Part shown: positions 1 through 11,577 of the stretch, piece by piece
Layout: each line of letters opens with the position of its first letter
Numbering within the stretch: position 1 is the first letter of the stretch
Origin: Bondarzewia mesenterica
Lineage: Eukaryota > Basidiomycota > Agaricomycetes > Russulales > Bondarzewiaceae
Length of the DNA: 55,749 bases
Direction: 5' to 3'
NCBI GenBank assembly: GCA_004802705.1
Contig: SGPL01000188.1
Coordinates: 1 to 55,749, forward strand
Position numbers and translations under genes: made by a program
The notes under the pieces: model-generated
Databases searched by the model: none
Seen by the model: the letters and a program-made list of their open reading frames with translations, nothing else
What the model was told of the DNA's origin: nothing

Positions 1-8
1 CTAGCTAG

Positions 9-2833
9 GACCGACGATATCCACTGACGAAACATGGGCGAAATTAACTGTGAATATACGCGAAATTCAGAATCATAGGGCATACACTCTCTCATTTGAG
101 GAGAATTATCGTCTGGCCTATCACATGGTTGTTAACAAGCAAGGAGAAATGCTTTACAATGGTGTTAATGAACTCGTTGCGCAAAATCTGGACAGGCTCG
201 CCGCGGAGATCATCCTGCCCGCGTTCCCGACAGGGCTGAGTGGCGACCCGGTTCATGAGAGCCAGGAAGGGGAGATGTTACTGAAGGCTCTGACGAAGGT
301 ATGGGAGGATCATACGGGTAGCATGACGAAGCTTGGTCATATCCTCAAATACATGGTGCGTCATCGTCTTGATCCCCGTTCTCTCCTGCTATTGATCAAT
401 ATGCTTTGTGTAGGATCGAATCTACACTAAGGAGGCTAAAGTACCTGAAATCGGTGAAGCAGGTCGTCACCTGTTTCTGACTCACATCATTCGCCCGCCA
501 ATAAAGGACCATGTCACCGCCGCTATTTTAAGCCTCCTTCGCATCGAGCGGGAAGGGTATACGATCAATCGTTCCGCTGCTACGGGTTGTGTGGACGTGC
601 TATTACAGTTAACCGTTGCTACGGATGGGACAACGGTGTATAAACGGGATTTGGAGCCCGCAATTCTGCGAGAAAGCGAGGCATTTTATAAAGCGGAGGG
701 AGAAAGATTGTTGGAGACATGTGCTGCGCCGGAATACCTTCGCAGAGTACGCTTCTCTCTTATGTTCTCCGTACCCACATATTTAAGTGTGCTCAGGTTG
801 ATGCTCGATTTGCCGAAGAAGAATCGAGAGCGCACCAATATCTGTCTTTGCAGACTGCTCAACCTCTCCAGCAATTGTTACAGAATAATCTCCTTACCCC
901 ACATCTATGGGAAGTTATCAACATGCCAAATTCCGGCCTCGACGTTATGATTGACTTAGAAAAGTTTGACGACTTGTCCCGCCTCTACCAACTATTCATC
1001 ATGGTCCCAGATGGCCTTCTATGCCTCCGGAAATCTCTCAAAGATTCTGTGATTCGTCGAGGGATGGAACTCAATGAAGGTAGCATGTTGTCCCAGCTAG
1101 ACGATGGCGGTGGTGAAGACGAGGCGGATCCAACGGGGAAGGGAAAGGGAAAAGCCAAGGCTCGCCCCCCCAATGCTGGTGCCCAAAGCCTCGCCCTTGC
1201 GCTCAATTGGGTTCAAGACGTCCTGCACCTGAAGGACAAATTTGATAACATATGGAAAACGTCTTTCAGAAGCGACCGCGATCTTGAGAGCGGTTTGAAT
1301 GAGGTGGGCTGTACGACATCGTGTCCTCGTTCATCACTGACGTCTTGCCCAGGCCTTTGAATCGTTCATAAATCAGCAACAACGCTCATCTGAGTTCATA
1401 TCGTTGTTTATTGACGAAAATCTTAAGAAAGGACTCAAGGGAGTACGCCAAGATGTTTATTGACTGTTTTAATTTCCTTCTGATCGTAATCTCCAGAAAA
1501 CAGATGCGGAAGTCGAAGTTGTTCTGGACAAGACAATTACCGTTTTCCGGTATATCACGGAGAAGGACGTGTTCGAACGATATTACAAGGGGCATCTGGC
1601 AAAGCGTCTTCTCCTGGGTCGCTCTGTCTCTGACGATGCAGAGCGCGGAATGCTTGCCAAGCTGAAAGTTGAATGCGGTTACCAGTTCACCCAAAAGCTG
1701 GAGGGTATGTTCCATGACATGAAGATCTCGGCCGATACAATGCGATCGTACCGCCAACATATAGCAAAAACAACGGTCAGTATTTGTGCGATTTATCAAC
1801 GGCTTCCTCTGAGGTCTCAAGTTGCAGGCTCCCGAGGTCGACATATCCGTTACTGTCATGACATCGACATTCTGGCCAATGTCGTATATAGGCGTCCCTT
1901 GTATGCTACCGGACGTGCTCGTCAAAGCGAGCAAGTCGTTCGAGCAGTTCTACCTCAGCCGACATTCTGGGCGGCGACTGACATGGCAGCCTTCCATGGG
2001 CAACGCTGATGTCCGAGTTGCGTTCAAGTCAAGGAAGCACGACCTGAATGTCTCAACCTTTGCTCTGGTAATCTTGCTGCTGTTTGAGGACTTGCCCGAA
2101 GGCGAGTTCCTAACATACGAAGTATGTCTTTCTGTCCTCCATCTGGGAGTTCTCCTCTTACAGGTCTTGCTTCGTAAAGGAGATCAAGTCAGCCACCTTG
2201 ATTCCTGACACCGAACTGCAACGAAACCTTCAGTCTCTTGCTTGTGCCAAATTCAAAGTTCTTAAGAAGCATCCTCCAAGCCGAGACGTTAGTCCCTCCG
2301 ATTCTTTCTCCTTCAACCACGATTTCTCGTCCAATTTGCAAAAGATCAAGATCAGTACGGTCGCATCGAAGGTGGAGAGTGGAGAGGAGAGGAAGGAGAC
2401 GCGGGACCGGGTGGAGGAAGAAAGACGACATCAAACGGAGGTTCGTGAAACTTTCGCGGGACGTACTCTCCCCTTTCGTGCTGACGACGATTGGCATTTC
2501 GCTCCTCACAGGCGTGCATCGTGCGCATTATGAAGGACAGGAAACACATGACACACAACGACCTCATCAACGAAGTAACACGGCAGCTTGCCGCTCGCTT
2601 CCAGCCCAACCCGCTCAATATTAAGAAACGAATCGAGGGTCTGATTGAGGTGCGTCTTCCTGTTTCCAAGTCGTTTGGCATTTTGTATGATTGATTCCTT
2701 TCTGCTTCGTCCTCTTTCATTAGCGAGAATATCTGGAGCGATGTGACGATCGCAAATCATATAACTATATGGTATGCTATGCGCTGTGCTCGCCGCGACC
2801 GTCATACTCATCTTGATTCGCTTACAGGCCTAA
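9..2833 (+). CDS. cul3: Cullin-3 homologue (5'-partial), scaffold of BTB-Cul3-RING ubiquitin ligases
   Basis: Scaffold that binds BTB adaptors at its N-terminus and Rbx1/E2 at its C-terminus, in cytosol and nucleus. Predicted exons 9-355, 414-746, 797-1303, 1353-1442, 1497-1775, 1828-2121, 2180-2440, 2512-2649, 2724-2771 and 2828-2833, all joining in frame (about 766 codons). Visible landmarks are ETWAKL...IREIQNH near the start, EAFESFIN, the cullin-homology stretch [16 protein letters not shown], and the winged-helix end with VRIMKDRK. The Lys codon at 2533-2535 sits at the family's neddylation site. The protein ends YNYMA, as cullins do, but only if a 56-bp intron (2772-2827) is removed, leaving a two-codon last exon (GCC TAA). 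The start codon lies upstream of the window. The acceptor at 2177-2179 is AAG, less common than YAG. Identification is very safe; Cul3 rather than another cullin is judged from the N-terminus. Confidence 0.95.
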
Positions 2834-3412
2834 TACTTCAATATTTCAATCTTTGTGTACATCTGTATGCCTGTACTCTACCGCATAGTCATAGTCGTCA
2901 TAGTCATCTCGTATTCATCGGCAGTCCTGACACACAATAATTCATGATACTATATCTAGGATAAGCATATAGGGTTTGATAGTTTCACTTGAGTTGTGCA
3001 AGTGACCAGTGAAGATGAGATTGATTTGCATCACTTTCACAACTTGCCCATGGTGGTGATTGTGCTTGAAAAGCAGTGGGTTCACACAAAAGAAATAGAG
3101 ACACAAGTTTTTTTTTTTTTTTTTTGTTTACTCAGACAATCAACAAAAAAGTGCCAAATCACTACACCAAATTTCCTGCCAACCATCTCTCCACCCAAAT
3201 CCAACCCAGTAAAGGAAGCAAAGCCAGACAGATAAAAAGAAAAGAAACTCAGGCAATAGGGCAACTCCCGATTCTGGCCTCGTACTGGATACTTATTCGC
3301 TTGCCTCTCTCCGACTTGATCACCGTAAGTGAAATCCGGTCCTTCCCACATCGCCCTCATGTCGTCCAGATCTCCCGTTTGCCTTGACCAGATCTCGACA
3401 AACTATTGAAAC
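2834..3412. other. Intergenic stretch after cul3
   Basis: No convincing gene. It should hold the cul3 3' UTR. It contains a run of 18 T at 3108-3125 and a short imperfect CATAGT repeat cluster around 2884-2908. Open frames of 60-100 codons here have no recognisable domain. Confidence 0.6.
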
Positions 3413-3682
3413 ATGATTTCAGCGGAGCATCCGCGATATTTGATTTCAACAAGTGGTAAGTAATCATTTCAAGATTATCTCAAAAATACCACTCTATAAG
3501 TTCTTCCACTGACAGAATCCGAAAGGAGCCAAAATGCAGACACTCGAACTTTACAGTCTCACTGTAAGCTGATTCTCTTCTGGCATATCACCGGTCGCGT
3601 GTACCATGCAGCCGAGAACCTCCTGCTCCACTGGAAGCTGCCATATCGTGTACTAGGTGTCGGCAGGATGACCTCACTGTGA
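3413..3682 (+). CDS. Possible small two-exon hypothetical protein
   Basis: Not recognised. An ATG at 3413 opens a short exon (3413-3455) followed by a canonical GTAAGT donor. A CAG acceptor at 3513-3515 then gives an exon 3516-3682 that stays open to TGA, 69 residues in all. The intron length (60 bp) fits the neighbouring genes. There is no signal peptide, domain or membrane segment. The support is only good splice sites and an open frame, so this could be chance. RNA reads across the 3455/3516 junction would decide. Confidence 0.22.
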
Positions 3683-4138
3683 CAGACCTTTGTCTCTGCT
3701 GTTGACCTACGTACTTGCATGGGTTCTATCGACCATCCGGACCGTCAAGGCACCAGGCGTATTATCACCAGTAACAAGATCTTCTCAGAAGCACTTCACA
3801 TATCTTAGGGGTATTTTATACATGACTAACTTGGCTGTCTGGGCATCTTCGAAAGATTGAGCGAGCCCGGTGAACACCTCAGAGCATGCGGTTACGATCA
3901 TGTGCAACCGCCTTTCGGTCAGGGAAAGGCTTCATCCCATCTCATGCAGACCGTTCTTCGCTGGTTCGTATCTAGTCGGCGAAAAAATGCATTCACGTGG
4001 TGCTATAGCCCACCTTTTCTTTTTGTATCGCGAGTATCACGAGTTGGTACCTCTGGAACTCTTCGGAACGGGGCTGCAGACGTTTTGCATTAAAAGATGA
4101 CATAGGAATAATCTCTTCTCTCGATGTCCAACTGTACA
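3683..4138. other. Intergenic stretch upstream of the GH127 gene
   Basis: No supported gene. Two overlapping open frames of about 77 codons (3857-4100) have no recognisable features. The GH127 promoter should lie here. Confidence 0.5.
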
Positions 4139-7100
4139 ATGTTGTCCCATTTCTTCACTGTGCCCTTGCTTGCTACCAGCGCACTCGCACAGACCGGCCG
4201 TACGTCCGCGACTCATGCGTGAACCGCGGTTTTTCTGATGTCATTCTCCCTTAGTCGCCCCGAAGGCATTCTTAAGTCTCCCTCTTGGAGCTATCAAGCC
4301 ATCCGGATGGTTACACGACCAGGTAAGTGAACAACTTTGGCACGGGAGCTCTCAGTCTTGACCCGATAATGTTCTCTTTAGTTAGTCGTCCAAAACACTG
4401 GTTTAGCGGGACATGAACATGAATTTTACCACTAGTGCGTCTCTCTTTTTCTTGCTCTTTCTTGAGACTCGACATGTCGGCAGCGTTTCGGAGAGCGATT
4501 GGATCGGTGGAAATTCGTACTATTCATCTCTGGAGGAAGGTTTGTCGCACCATCAGTCCTGCCCAAGATATGACTGATTGGGCGTTTTGCAGCTGGAAGC
4601 TACTGGTTTGTCAGTGGATGTAACAAAAGTCTCATCTCTCATCGCTGAAACATCCTTATCAGAACGGGATGGTGCCCAGTGGCGTTCTGCTTGATGATGC
4701 CACGATCAAATCACAGACGCAGCAATTCCTGGACTATGTACTAGATCATCAAGATGAAACTGGTTGGCTCGGCCCAGAGGTAAACACGACGAAACCACGG
4801 TACCTCTGGGGAAGGTAAGTCACTTAAATACCCTGTTTTCCTTCACATTAAATTGAGGTAATGACCATGGGCAGGTATCCGTTCTTCTTCGGCGCAATCC
4901 AAATGGTAGAGGCGGATCCATCTCAGACCGATCGCGTTGTGACTGCATTATACAATTTCGTCACACTTGCCAATTCCATGCTCCACAATAATGAAGGTCT
5001 CGAGGATTGGACAAAGACACGGTGGGAAGACTTTGTAATGACCTTGGAATGGTGAGTAGGTAAACCTGTTATAGATGAATGCAATCTAAATAATGGGCTT
5101 TACCTGCTAGGTTGTACGATTTCCATCCCAGCGGCCAGGAAACCCTTCTGATCGATACGATGAATATGCTGAAATGGACAGGCGATCCTTGGGAGGATGT
5201 TTTCAGCGAGAAAGTGCGCAATCTTTCTTCACAATCCCTTCGTGTTCGTATGATGGCTAATGATCAAGTTACCCAGTATTTTCCCACAACTGCTGTAGAG
5301 AATCTTGACAATCCTTTCAATGTATTGACCTGGCACGGTGTCAATATGGCCGAAGGATTGAAGGCTTTGCCCGCGACCTATCGTTTCACACACAATCAAT
5401 CTGGTAGTATTTAACCACCCTTTTTGGGCGAACGAAGGCGCTGAAAGAGGGAATTGTCACACAGATTTGGACCGGGCGAGTGAAGGTTGGGATCTCCTCT
5501 TCAAATATCACGGTCGCCCATCTGGTATATACGCCGCGGACGAATATTTAGCTGGTCTTGAGGCCGTTAGAGGGTGAGAATAGTTCCATGCTTGTGGCTT
5601 TTCATATCATTTACGTGCATCTATAGAACCGAGCTTTGTCTGGTCGTGGTAAGCTATTGTAGTTCCGATGCACGGTCTCTTTTTGGTATTTATTGGACTG
5701 ATTTCCTACAGGAAACCATGTTCTCGTACGTCACGACGTTGGATTACAACGTATTCATGTCAGACTATGAACATATAGCGGATCATATCTGTATCAAGTC
5801 ATTGGAGACCTTAAATATGCTGACAGAGTATGTCTTTGAAATTTCTGCAGAGGCTTGGAGGACTTACGCCTTCTCATCAAAGGTGGAGCGAATAACCTAC
5901 AATGCGCTTCCTGCGACCTTAACGGGAGGTAAAACAGTCTTCATCTGTTGACACTGTGCCATCAGGAGTTGACGGTAATATGTGCAAGATATGTGGTCTC
6001 GTCAGTATCTTCAAGAACAGAATCAGATTGCGGCACAGAATATGTCACCGTAAGACAAACAAACACTGAATGACGATGAGCTGATGTCGAATTATCATCA
6101 ACAGCAACCCATTCCCGGAAGACGGGTATGTCACAACATGATACTGCATATTCCAACGAGAGCCCACTTTCTTTGTAGGCCTTATTCTAACGTGTTTGGA
6201 TTGGAGCCCAACTACCCGTACGTCCCAAGTGCAGTTAAATTGGCTCCCGATCTTTCTCTCACAACCTTACAGATGTTGCACTGTGAATCATCCGCAGGGC
6301 TGGCCAAAGTTCATCACAAACTCGTTTGTGACAACTCCGGACCAGAAATCCCTTGCACAAGTATACCTCGGGCCTTTCAGCACTAAAGCAACTCTAGCTG
6401 ATGGTCAGTCATCGTACCTTCAGAAATAACTCTTCACGGACCGACAGTGCATTGCAGGGAACACTGTCTCGGCGAGCGTGGAAACTCTCTATCCGTTTGG
6501 TGATACTTTGGCTACCACTATAACTGCCACAAAGACGTTTTACGTACTTCGTCCGAATCCCGAGCTGGGTAATAAACGGAACGATCGCGATCAATGGGGG
6601 ACGCGCTCAAGCCCTTTCTCCTAAAAACGGGCTCCAGGCTGTACAGGCTCATGCGGGTACCACGAAATTTGTCTTGAACCTACCTGCAGAAATTACGACG
6701 GGTGAGATATCACTGACGTGCTCATCTTTCTTATTGATCATTCATCCACGGAGTTCTGCATAGAATCTCGTCCCCATGGATCAATTGCAGTTCACAGAGG
6801 CCCTCTGCACTACGCTTTCGATATTGCCAGGAATCAGACTGTTCTTTCCCGCAATTCACAGGAAAGTCGTGCGGTCGACCTGCAATTCGAAGCTACCCAG
6901 GCCTGGCAGTATGCTATTGATCTCACCACGTTAAAGTTTAACAACAACCCGCCTATGTCTGGTTCGCTTCCTTCGCCCATTTTCGACTCAGGACTGCCTC
7001 CGTTCACTATAACCGTGACCGCTTGCCCCATCGAGTGGACTGCTGCTGGCAGTACATTTGCCTCAGCTCCCCCGGAAAGTTCGAATTGCGTTGGAAACAC

Positions 7101-7238
7101 TACCACGATCACGCTTTGGCCGTTCGGGGTACGTGCCATCGTTTAAGCATCTCTGACCCATCATCCTGATAACTGGCTTGTCCTCGGCAGTCTACGAAGC
7201 TTCGAATTGGCGAGTTCCCGACATTCAGCGCGGCTTGA
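4139..7238 (+). CDS. Secreted GH127/DUF1680 glycoside hydrolase (beta-L-arabinofuranosidase-like), one apparent frameshift
   Basis: Family enzymes remove terminal beta-L-arabinofuranose; the substrate here is not proven. Exons: 4139-4199, 4255-4322, 4382-4434, 4484-4539, 4593-4609, 4663-4814, 4875-5051, 5111-5403, 5465-5573, 5627-5648, 5712-5928, 5989-6049, 6105-6125, 6179-6217, 6273-6403, 6458-6701, 6764-7128, 7191-7238. A signal peptide (MLSHFFTVPLLATSALAQ) leads into LPLGAIKPSGWL. The Zn/catalytic set known for GH127 is present: E and C of TELC (5631-5639) and the CC pair of PCCTVNHPQGWP (6274-6279). Exon 5712-5928 is open throughout but about 30 residues longer than expected after ETMFSY, so it may hide an intron. 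Near 6541-6556 the frame shifts by +1 between FYV and RIPSW, with no room for an intron. An in-frame ATG at 4124 is an alternative start; 4139 has A at -3. Confidence 0.88.
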
Positions 7239-7680
7239 TCCAGTGTTGGTTCCAGTTGTTGGATTCGGTTTCTATCTTACCATCGTCTCAGTCATTGAAT
7301 GTAAACTCTTTGGTCATTATTGGATACTTCCTGTTGGAACAACTTCGACGAATAAGTGGATCAGCACGACGATTGTATTGTTGATCTCGTTCCTGATTAA
7401 AATATCTAAGATGAGTGAGATGAGTGCTGCAATAAGGCGGTTGGGATGCGGCACAGAAAAGACCAATACTGCCCCAGATACTTTGCTTCGCCGCGTCTGT
7501 GGTCGCGACGCGACGGACCCACGTGACAGTATTTATACCGTTTTGTCGGTACGTGTCAGTGCAGACTCGATATTTGCCTCACTTCTGCTGTAAATTGGTA
7601 AGTGCCACTGAGCGCTGTCAAATCATCAACCGCTCTCCTCATTTAGCAACCTCTCATCTCTGGTTCATCTTTCTCCTTAC
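7239..7680. other. Intergenic stretch between GH127 and the acetyl-CoA transporter genes
   Basis: No gene recognised. It must hold the 3' UTR of the upstream gene and the promoter of the downstream one, both on the + strand. Confidence 0.5.
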
Positions 7681-10180
7681 ATGTCTGCTCAGCGCGCCAA
7701 GTCGTCTTCCGACAAGCAGCCAAGACAGCGCCGCAAGCTTACGAAGGAAGAGGAGATGTCGCGAGGCTTGAACCATAACGCGGTGACGAGTTCGTTAGAC
7801 AGCATCCAAATTCTGCCTCGAACCCCTAGATCAGTCCGTCCGGCTCACGAGTGGACGGGCGGAGATGAAGCCGGCATGGATGAAGTGGAGCTGAGCTTGT
7901 TGAATGAGGATGAAAGACGTCTTGCTGGGGCTGGAGTAGACGAGTTCGATGGCTTTCCCGCTGGCGTTGGAAAGGCAAAATCGACTCTGACTGGGGAAGA
8001 CAAGAAGGCCATGGCCCTTTTATCTATCTTGTGTTTGTCTCTTCCGATTGATCCAGTTACGCCATGTCACTTATAATGACCTGCTGCATAGATCTGATCC
8101 AGGGTGTCCCGGTGAGTGTTTCTTTCTGTCATACACGCTTGTAAATATCCCTTCAACGTATTGGAATTAGATAGGACTTGCTCTAGGTATACCATCTCAC
8201 GCTTTTTCACGTCGATTCCGCTCATAACCCATGCAGGATCCGTGCCATTCCTTCTTCGAGAACATCTATCATACTCGCAGCTCGCCATCTTCGCTCTCTC
8301 AAGTTATCCTTATTCTCTCAAACTCCTTTGGTCACCGATCGTAGATTCAGTATTTATAACGTCCGTGGGCCGTCGGAAGTCTTGGATCATTCCAATGCAG
8401 AGCATCATCGGATCACTCATGCTTTACATATCTTTTAATGTGGACAAACTCATGGAGGCTGTATGTACCCTTTATCGTTTCGCAATTCATACATTTATCA
8501 CAGACCTTCTAGCCGGGAGACCACGTCTATATGCTGACTTTCGTCTTTACATCGCTCGTGCTCATTGCAGCTACGCAAGGTGATTGCCTCCATCTTCCTG
8601 AGATTTTTGTCATAGTTAAACAGCTCTTCTAGACATCGCTGTCGACGGTGATTACATGCATTAAGGTCCTGTAGGCGTTGCTAAATTTATTACATTTAGG
8701 CTGGGCTCTCACTCTCCTTTCACAAGAAAACTTGTCCTACGCATCGACCTGTCAGACGATTGGACTCAATACCGGCTACTTCGCTTCATTCACCGTTTTT
8801 CTTGCGTTCAACAGCGAGGCTTTTAAGTCCGTGGCTACATTCCTCATACCAACTTCCTGCTTACTGATATTCGCCAAGTGAGAAGTGGGGTGTCCCTCAC
8901 CTCAGTCTGAGCACTTATTTGCGTTTCTGGAGCATCATATGCTTTTCAGTGACCATATGGCTTACATTTTTTCAAACAGAGGTGAACGTTATGTTTCAGT
9001 TGGTTGGCTTCATCTCACATTAGTAAATTCAGCGCAAGGAAGTCTTACATGACAATGCCGTGAGCGTTACCGGCGTCTACAAGACTATTTGGAGTATCAT
9101 GAAACTCAAACGTACTTGTCTTCCTCTTCCTGGTGCATCTCAGAATCTGATGATAGATAATCACAGACGTCCAAATTTTCATCCTCATGCATCTTTTTGC
9201 GAAAATAGGTTTTGCGGCCAACGAGGCGGTTACTTCCTTGAAAATCGTTGAGAAGGGTCTTGGAAAAGAAGATCTGGCTGTTGCTGTTCTGATAGATTTT
9301 CCCTTCCAAATAGTGGGCGGATGGTTGGCCGCGAATTGGTCCCGGGGTGAATCTCCTTTGCGTCCCTGGCTTTGGGCGTTCTGGCCCCGACTTGCATTTG
9401 CTCTGATTGCGACACTCATCGTGTACTGGTTCCCGTCTCCTCCAATCTCGACCGGCTTCTTCGTTTTCCTCGTTGTGCACACCGTGTTCCAGTCTTTTTC
9501 TTCGTAAGTTTTACTTGCTCTGAAGACGGGTCGGCTGTGACTAAGGATGTCACTAGGACGATACAATTCGTCGGAATCTCAGCTTTTCATACCCAGATCT
9601 CAGATCCTGTCATTGGCGGGACTTACATGACAGTGAGTAACATCAGTTTTCTGTCTCCAATTACTCTTATAAGGCGTTCACAGCTTCTCAATACCTTCAC
9701 AAATTTGGGAGGAACATGGCCGAAGTTTTTCGTTCTCAAAGGTGTCCTTCAGACCATACCGTTTTTGTGTGCTACACTAAAATTTACAACTCAACTTCAG
9801 GTGTCGACTACTTCACCATTGCAACATGTGAAGTGCAGGAATCTCACCTTGCGGTCCCTGGTAAGCCCTAAGAAATCCTGTTTGGAACAACCACTTGCTG
9901 ACATTGTCGCATTGTAGCGGCGGAGTGTGTGTCCGACCACGGGAAAGCGCATTGCGCCGACATTGGAGGACAGTGTGTCACTGAGCGCGACGGCTATTAC
10001 ATCGTGTCAGCGTTCTGCCTGACATTCGGTGTTATCTTCCTCCTAGCTTTCATCATCCCTACAGCTCGTAAATTACAAGGTGAGTATCGTGGTCTTCTCT
10101 AGCTTTACTTCATGAATTGGCTTCAACGTCTATTTTTATTTTTAGCCTTACCCATCAGTAAATGGCGTATTTATGCCTGA
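7681..10180 (+). CDS. Acetyl-CoA transporter, SLC33A1/AT-1 family (MFS fold), endoplasmic reticulum membrane
   Basis: Family members carry acetyl-CoA from cytosol into the ER/Golgi lumen for acetylation reactions. Fifteen exons join in frame to 576 residues: 7681-8032, 8092-8111, 8171-8186, 8237-8460, 8513-8579, 8633-8647, 8700-8826, 8879-8981, 9033-9111, 9167-9503, 9557-9632, 9684-9741, 9801-9860, 9918-10079, 10146-10180. The first ~110 residues are hydrophilic and rich in charged residues. Hallmarks follow in order: YLIQGVPIGLALGSVPFLL, SYSQLAIFALSSYPYSLKLLWSP, VGRRKSWI, QDIAVDGWALTLL, FAKIGFAANEAVTSLKIVEK, SDPVIGGTYMTLLNTFTNLG, then a last helix and WRIYA. A cysteine-containing lumenal loop precedes the last helix, as in the family. 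Several exons are only 15-20 nt long. No lesion is seen, so the gene looks functional. Confidence 0.93.
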
Positions 10181-10869
10181 TCCTACGAGGAAGGAATCAT
10201 ATTAGTTATACTTGTGGTGGACAATCGTGTTTACAGATTGCTATAAGTAGGTCGCCCGATCAACATTACATCTATTTATTGAGAGAAATTTCATCGAGCT
10301 GTAGCTTATACAAAACAATCAATTTTTGGTGTGATGCTCGCAAAGGAGGGACGTAGTCACCTAGCTTTCTCCCGTGTTTTCCATTTACGCACTTCCCCGA
10401 GCTTGGCAAAACACGCTGTGGTTCGGCCAGCTCACAATTTGTTTTCTTAGAACCCGTCTTCGGAAGTTCACTTGCTGGCCCGTTTTCTCGACCGCTTATG
10501 CTAGTCGGATGCCTCCAACCGGCACGGTCACTAGTCTGGATCATGTCAAGCGCCTCGAAGCACACCAGTCAGCGAACGAGGCAGGAGGAGTAAGGCAAAT
10601 GGGCAGGAGGGGCTTGTGAACTGGATGGAGATTTCCGACGTATTCTACATGGTTGTCTGTTGCATGAGTGAGGAATCCGTGCTAGCACTACGCCAAGTGG
10701 CTGAGCGCCGGCCCTGAAGTGGAAAGTCTCGCACATTCATCGCGCGCTTAGTGGATCTGTACTCTTTACAGAGAAATTTATCTCGTGCGCACTCTACTTC
10801 AGCAAACCGCCTGCTCTAGTAACCCCTCCTCGACTTTACAGTCTTGCACACACGTATTCATTGGCAGAA
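10181..10869. other. Intergenic stretch between the transporter and the GYF-like gene
   Basis: No convincing gene. Short open frames on both strands (10272-10619) have no family features. The sequence still has normal CpG content, unlike the region after 11.2 kb. Confidence 0.5.
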
Positions 10870-11271
10870 ATGACGACTACAACCATGCACTTTGGTCCCG
10901 AATGGATGCGCCCCAAGCATTCGCGCCCCCAGAATCCTCCTTCCCCACCTCCCGCTAATACTCATGTACCACCCGGGACATCTTCTTATTCATCCCTTGT
11001 AACTCCGGCTATAAACACGCCCCAGGAAAAATTGGATGTTGTGAATCCTTTCCGCTATTCCAAGGAGGAACTTCTTAGGATCTATAAGGAGGGAGGAGGT
11101 CGAGGAGGCCTCGGACTAGAAGTTGAACGGTGGGAGGGTGTGGTACGCGAGGTTGGCAGTGAACCAGTGGCCATGAAAGAGTGGGGTGAAGCAGAGAGAA
11201 GAATTGTGTACAGAGAAAGAAAGGTGGGAGATGGCACTAGTAGGGCCAGCATAAAAGCCACTATAGTCTAA
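10870..11271 (+). pseudogene. N-terminal exon of a GYF-domain (PERQ/Smy2-like) protein, truncated
   Basis: GYF proteins bind proline-rich partners and act in translation repression and mRNA decay. From ATG 10870 the reading frame gives MTTTTMHFGPEWM, a proline-rich linker, then NPFRYSKEELLRIYKEGG and GLEVERWEGVVREVGSEPV. These N-terminal motifs (4E-binding-like YSKEELL box) are ones I recognise from fungal GYF proteins. Agreement stops after GEAERR (about 11205). The following residues do not fit and the frame ends at 11271. The GYF domain itself, expected hundreds of residues later, is absent from the window. The 3' part has been lost or moved, probably during the transposon insertions that begin at 11578. 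Assignment rests on memory of the family. Confidence 0.7.
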
Positions 11272-11577
11272 GCAGCCATGGGCATCTAGAGGGATGGAGT
11301 AATAGAGGAGGTCATTATTCAAAGTTCTTTCTATTTGAGAAAGGCTGCATAAGAGGAGCTGAGGATGATGGGGGTGGTGGGGGCAGAAAAGGCATGTGGA
11401 GATATAGAGATATTAGTGCACTAGATGTAGATGAGGTAGAATTCGAGGAGGGAGAGAGACTAGCATATTTTGGTAAACTTAAGGAAAGGATCAATAGAGC
11501 AGTTGGTGCTATGGTGAGTGAGGTGAGGAGAGCACGGTGAGAAAGAAAAAGAGATGCACACAAGATCATCTGTGCAG
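11244..11577 (+). pseudogene. Unrecognised gene fragment cut by the Ty3 left LTR
   Basis: A frame different from the GYF frame is open from 11244 to the LTR edge at 11577, with one TGA (about 11538-11540, plausibly from CGA). The product has a His/Gly-rich start, an acidic-glycine patch, then a charged, helical-looking stretch (GMWRYRDISALDVDEVEFEE, KLKERINRAVGAMV, RERKRDAHK). The composition looks like real protein, not noise. No family is recognised. Sequence directly right of the element (21832-21955) is also open on the + strand for about 40 codons and could be the other half, but the two sides share no target duplication. Confidence 0.4.

Noticed and set aside
985..1206. Open frames on the - strand inside cul3 exons
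   Set aside because: They are shadows of the coding strand, with Pro/Ser-rich low-complexity products.
2772..2816. Cullin ending in a longer tail at TGA 2814
   Set aside because: Cullins end in YxYxA; a canonical intron 2772-2827 restores this exactly.
9045..9566. 173-codon - strand open frame opposite the acetyl-CoA transporter
   Set aside because: The + strand is clearly coding with conserved motifs and splice sites; the antisense frame has no family features.
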